Source of the DNA: a virus | Reading direction: 5' to 3' (one strand) | Length of the DNA: 51,929 nt | Virus record (IMG/VR): IMGVR_UViG_3300030085_002648 | Coordinates: 1 to 51,929 of that record | In this document: positions 50,470-51,929 of the stretch, in pieces | Layout of the letters: every line of letters starts with the position of its first letter | How positions within the stretch are numbered: the stretch's first letter is position 1 | Made by a program: the position numbers and the translations under genes | Notes under the pieces: model-generated | Seen by the model: the letters and a program-made list of their open reading frames with translations, nothing else | What the model was told of the DNA's origin: nothing | Databases searched by the model: none

Positions 50470-50985
50470 ATGACCCAGGCAAATTGGTTAGAAAATAAGA
50501 TTGATAATCTTAACTACCTGGCACCACAAGGTTTTAAATTATCAATTGAAAAATTTCCTAAGGTAGCATATCTTTGTCAATCAGCAAACATTCCTGGTGT
50601 AAGAATTCCTGACATCAGTGTTGCTACTCCTTTTAGAGATATTCCTATTGCTGGAACTGAGACAGAATACGAAGATCTTACCGTAAGATTTTTGATTGAT
50701 GAGAACATGGAAAACTATGTCTCAATTCATAAATGGATTGTGAAGACTGGTCTTGCAGAAAGATATGACACTGACAAAGATCCTGAAGAGGGATGGGTTT
50801 CATTAGAAATTTTAAACAGTAACTTTAATTCTAATATTCAGATTGAGTTTGAAAATGCATGGCCTACTGCATTAACACCAGTAGCATTTGATGCTACTGA
50901 AACGGGAGTTCAATACCTCACCGCAACTGCCACCTTTAAATACAGCATATATAGAATTAAGTATAATGGAGAAGTGATTAGTTAA
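50470..50985 (+). CDS. gp3: gp3-like tail completion and sheath stabiliser protein
   Basis: A 171-residue protein, close to T4 gp3 (176), in the position that T4-like cyanophages give gp3 (between gp23 and uvsY). FKLSIEKFPKVAYLCQSANI, PGVRIPDISVATPFRDIPIAG and the C-terminal TATATFKYSIYRIKY show a tail-tube-like fold. gp3 ends the tail tube at the head-proximal side. The next gene, uvsY, begins at its last base (TAATG). The assignment relies on order, size and fold; sequence similarity to T4 gp3 is low. Confidence 0.75.
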   Translation: MTQANWLENKIDNLNYLAPQGFKLSIEKFPKVAYLCQSANIPGVRIPDISVATPFRDIPIAGTETEYEDLTVRFLIDENMENYVSIHKWIVKTGLAERYDTDKDPEEGWVSLEILNSNFNSNIQIEFENAWPTALTPVAFDATETGVQYLTATATFKYSIYRIKYNGEVIS

Positions 50986-51413
50986 TGACATTTGAAGAGA
51001 TTCAGGCGATGTGGGAACAGGACTCAAAGATTGATCCTGTTGAACTTGATACCGCTGCACTTAGCATTCCCACACTACATTCAAAATATTTAAAAATCTT
51101 TTCCGACTACAAATTTAAAAAGAAACTAGCAGTACTAGATCTTAAACAACTTAACAGACGCAAGTTTGAATACTATGCGGGACGAGGATCCGTAGAAGAT
51201 TATAAAGAAGAACCTTTTGATCTCAAGGTTCTTAAATCAGATCTGCCAATGTATATTGAGTCTGACTCTCAGGTCAAAGAACTGCAGATGAAGATTGATA
51301 TGTATGACATCATCATTGAATACCTGGAAAGTGTAATCAGGATGATCAACAATCGCTCATACCAGATCAAGAATGCGATTGAATGGAAATCATTTATTGA
51401 AGGAATTAAGTAA
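50985..51413 (+). CDS. uvsY: UvsY recombination mediator
   Basis: A 142-residue protein matching T4 UvsY (137): FEEIQAMWEQDSKIDPVELD at the N-terminus, the KFEYYAGRGSVEDYKEEPFD segment (T4 LDYYSGRGDGDEF) and a C-terminal helix with INNRSYQIKNAIEWKSFIEG. UvsY loads the UvsX recombinase onto gp32-covered single-stranded DNA in recombination-dependent replication. It is coupled to the gene before it (TAATG) and to uvsW after it (TAATG). Confidence 0.9.
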   Translation: MTFEEIQAMWEQDSKIDPVELDTAALSIPTLHSKYLKIFSDYKFKKKLAVLDLKQLNRRKFEYYAGRGSVEDYKEEPFDLKVLKSDLPMYIESDSQVKELQMKIDMYDIIIEYLESVIRMINNRSYQIKNAIEWKSFIEGIK

Positions 51414-51929
51414 TGTCAGACATTATCATTAGAAAGAAGAACGAAGTATACCTGCTAATTGATTGCGAACCACATATTAAATATGAACTCTCCGAGTATT
51501 TCACCTTTGAAGTACCCGATGCAAAGTTCATGCCACAATACAAGAAGAAGTATTGGGACGGTAAAATCAGATTGTTCTCCCCTGCTAATGGTGAACTGTA
51601 TATCGGTCTGCTGCACTATCTGATTGAGTGGGCAGAGGAACGAGACTATACTTATTCTTATGAGGAGAATGAGTTCTATGGTAAGGTTGTGGAAAAAGAT
51701 CCTTACATTTTGCCAGCGACTGTAAAAGAATATCTGGACTACCTTACTGAGGGTAGTCAAATTAAACCTAGAGACTATCAATACAACGCAGTATATAAAG
51801 CACTGAAGAACTACAGAAAGATTATCTTGTCACCTACAGGGTCTGGCAAATCTTTCATGATCTATTCTCTGGTCAGATACTTTACTGCTGCACAACTTAA
51901 AACACTGATCATTGTTCCTAGTATTTCAC
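51413..51929 (+). CDS. uvsW: UvsW helicase (3' partial)
   Basis: The frame starts at the ATG inside the uvsY stop (TAATG) and runs open to the window end, 172 residues. The N-terminal domain (YFTFEVPDAKFMPQYKKKYW, WDGKIRLFSP) matches T4 UvsW (FFSFEADGYRFNP..WDGRIRLL). PRDYQYNAVYKAL is the Q-motif region, SPTGSGKSF (residues 140-148) is Walker A, and TLIIVPS is motif Ia. UvsW is a superfamily 2 helicase that unwinds R-loops and branched DNA, and in T4 it switches off origin-dependent replication. The remainder lies beyond the window. Confidence 0.93.
   Translation, partial: MSDIIIRKKNEVYLLIDCEPHIKYELSEYFTFEVPDAKFMPQYKKKYWDGKIRLFSPANGELYIGLLHYLIEWAEERDYTYSYEENEFYGKVVEKDPYILPATVKEYLDYLTEGSQIKPRDYQYNAVYKALKNYRKIILSPTGSGKSFMIYSLVRYFTAAQLKTLIIVPSIS

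Noticed and set aside
1-51929. tRNA genes, integrase, attachment sites, photosynthesis genes
   Set aside because: No cloverleaf-like segment, recombinase motif or psbA/psbD-type sequence was seen in any gap or frame; very short or unusual RNA genes could be missed by eye.

Overview
The window is part of the late (virion) gene region of a T4-like cyanophage, a contractile-tailed myovirus of the type that infects marine Synechococcus or Prochlorococcus. The evidence is a run of recognisable T4 homologues in T4 order: gp8, then gp13, gp14, gp15, gp16, gp17, gp18, gp19, gp20, gp67, gp21, gp22, gp23, gp3, UvsY and UvsW. Between gp8 and gp13 lie very large, beta-rich, repeat-built virion proteins typical of marine T4-like phages. 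No photosynthesis gene, tRNA or host chromosome gene is visible. Both ends cut a gene: the 5' end lies inside a giant structural protein, and the 3' end lies inside the UvsW helicase.

Layout. (1) 1-13008, baseplate: a partial giant protein in the gp7 position, gp8, a 2530-residue DUF4815-type protein and a 67-residue coiled-coil protein. (2) 12998-33135, adsorption and fibre region: two fibre-like proteins, several small proteins, a 390-residue structural protein, a 2445-residue repeat protein, a 62-residue Mtd_N-like protein, a 1870-residue protein with a possible cupredoxin-like segment, and a 98-residue protein. (3) 33186-36202, an accessory island bounded by terminators. It has three minus-strand genes (Sm-like candidate, degenerate DUF6445-like paralogue, DUF6445-like oxygenase) and two plus-strand genes (unknown, PF13759-like 2OG-Fe(II) oxygenase), diverging from one promoter region. 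(4) 36245-42215, neck and packaging: gp13, gp14, gp15, gp16, two small proteins (one DUF6321-like) and gp17, then two small proteins. (5) 42295-50029, tail and head: gp18 sheath, gp19 tube, gp20 portal, gp67, gp21 protease, gp22 scaffold, gp23 capsid. (6) 50183-51929: a small Cys-rich gene pair between two terminators, then gp3, uvsY and uvsW.

Working together: gp22 and gp67 form the prohead core on the gp20 portal, gp23 builds the shell, and gp21 cleaves the core and capsid proteins at (L/I)xE sites. gp16 and gp17 then package DNA, gp13 and gp14 close the head, and gp15 and gp3 cap the sheath and tube (gp18, gp19). The baseplate and fibre proteins bind the host. T4-type late promoter motifs (TATAAATA or close variants) stand before most late units. 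A few small units instead carry host-like (-35/-10) promoters and their own terminators.

Most notable observations: late promoters nested inside terminator hairpins at 17221-17257 and 36206-36240; a T4-like capsid-targeting and gp21-cleavage signature at the start of the DUF6321-like protein; an oxygenase island that includes an apparent pseudoenzyme; a cupredoxin-like motif and an aromatic-rich segment in the 1870-residue protein; and beta modules shared among gp8, gp14, the DUF4815 protein and the first gene. No gene-free stretch exceeds 300 bases. No database search was run, so family names rest on recognised motifs and gene order.
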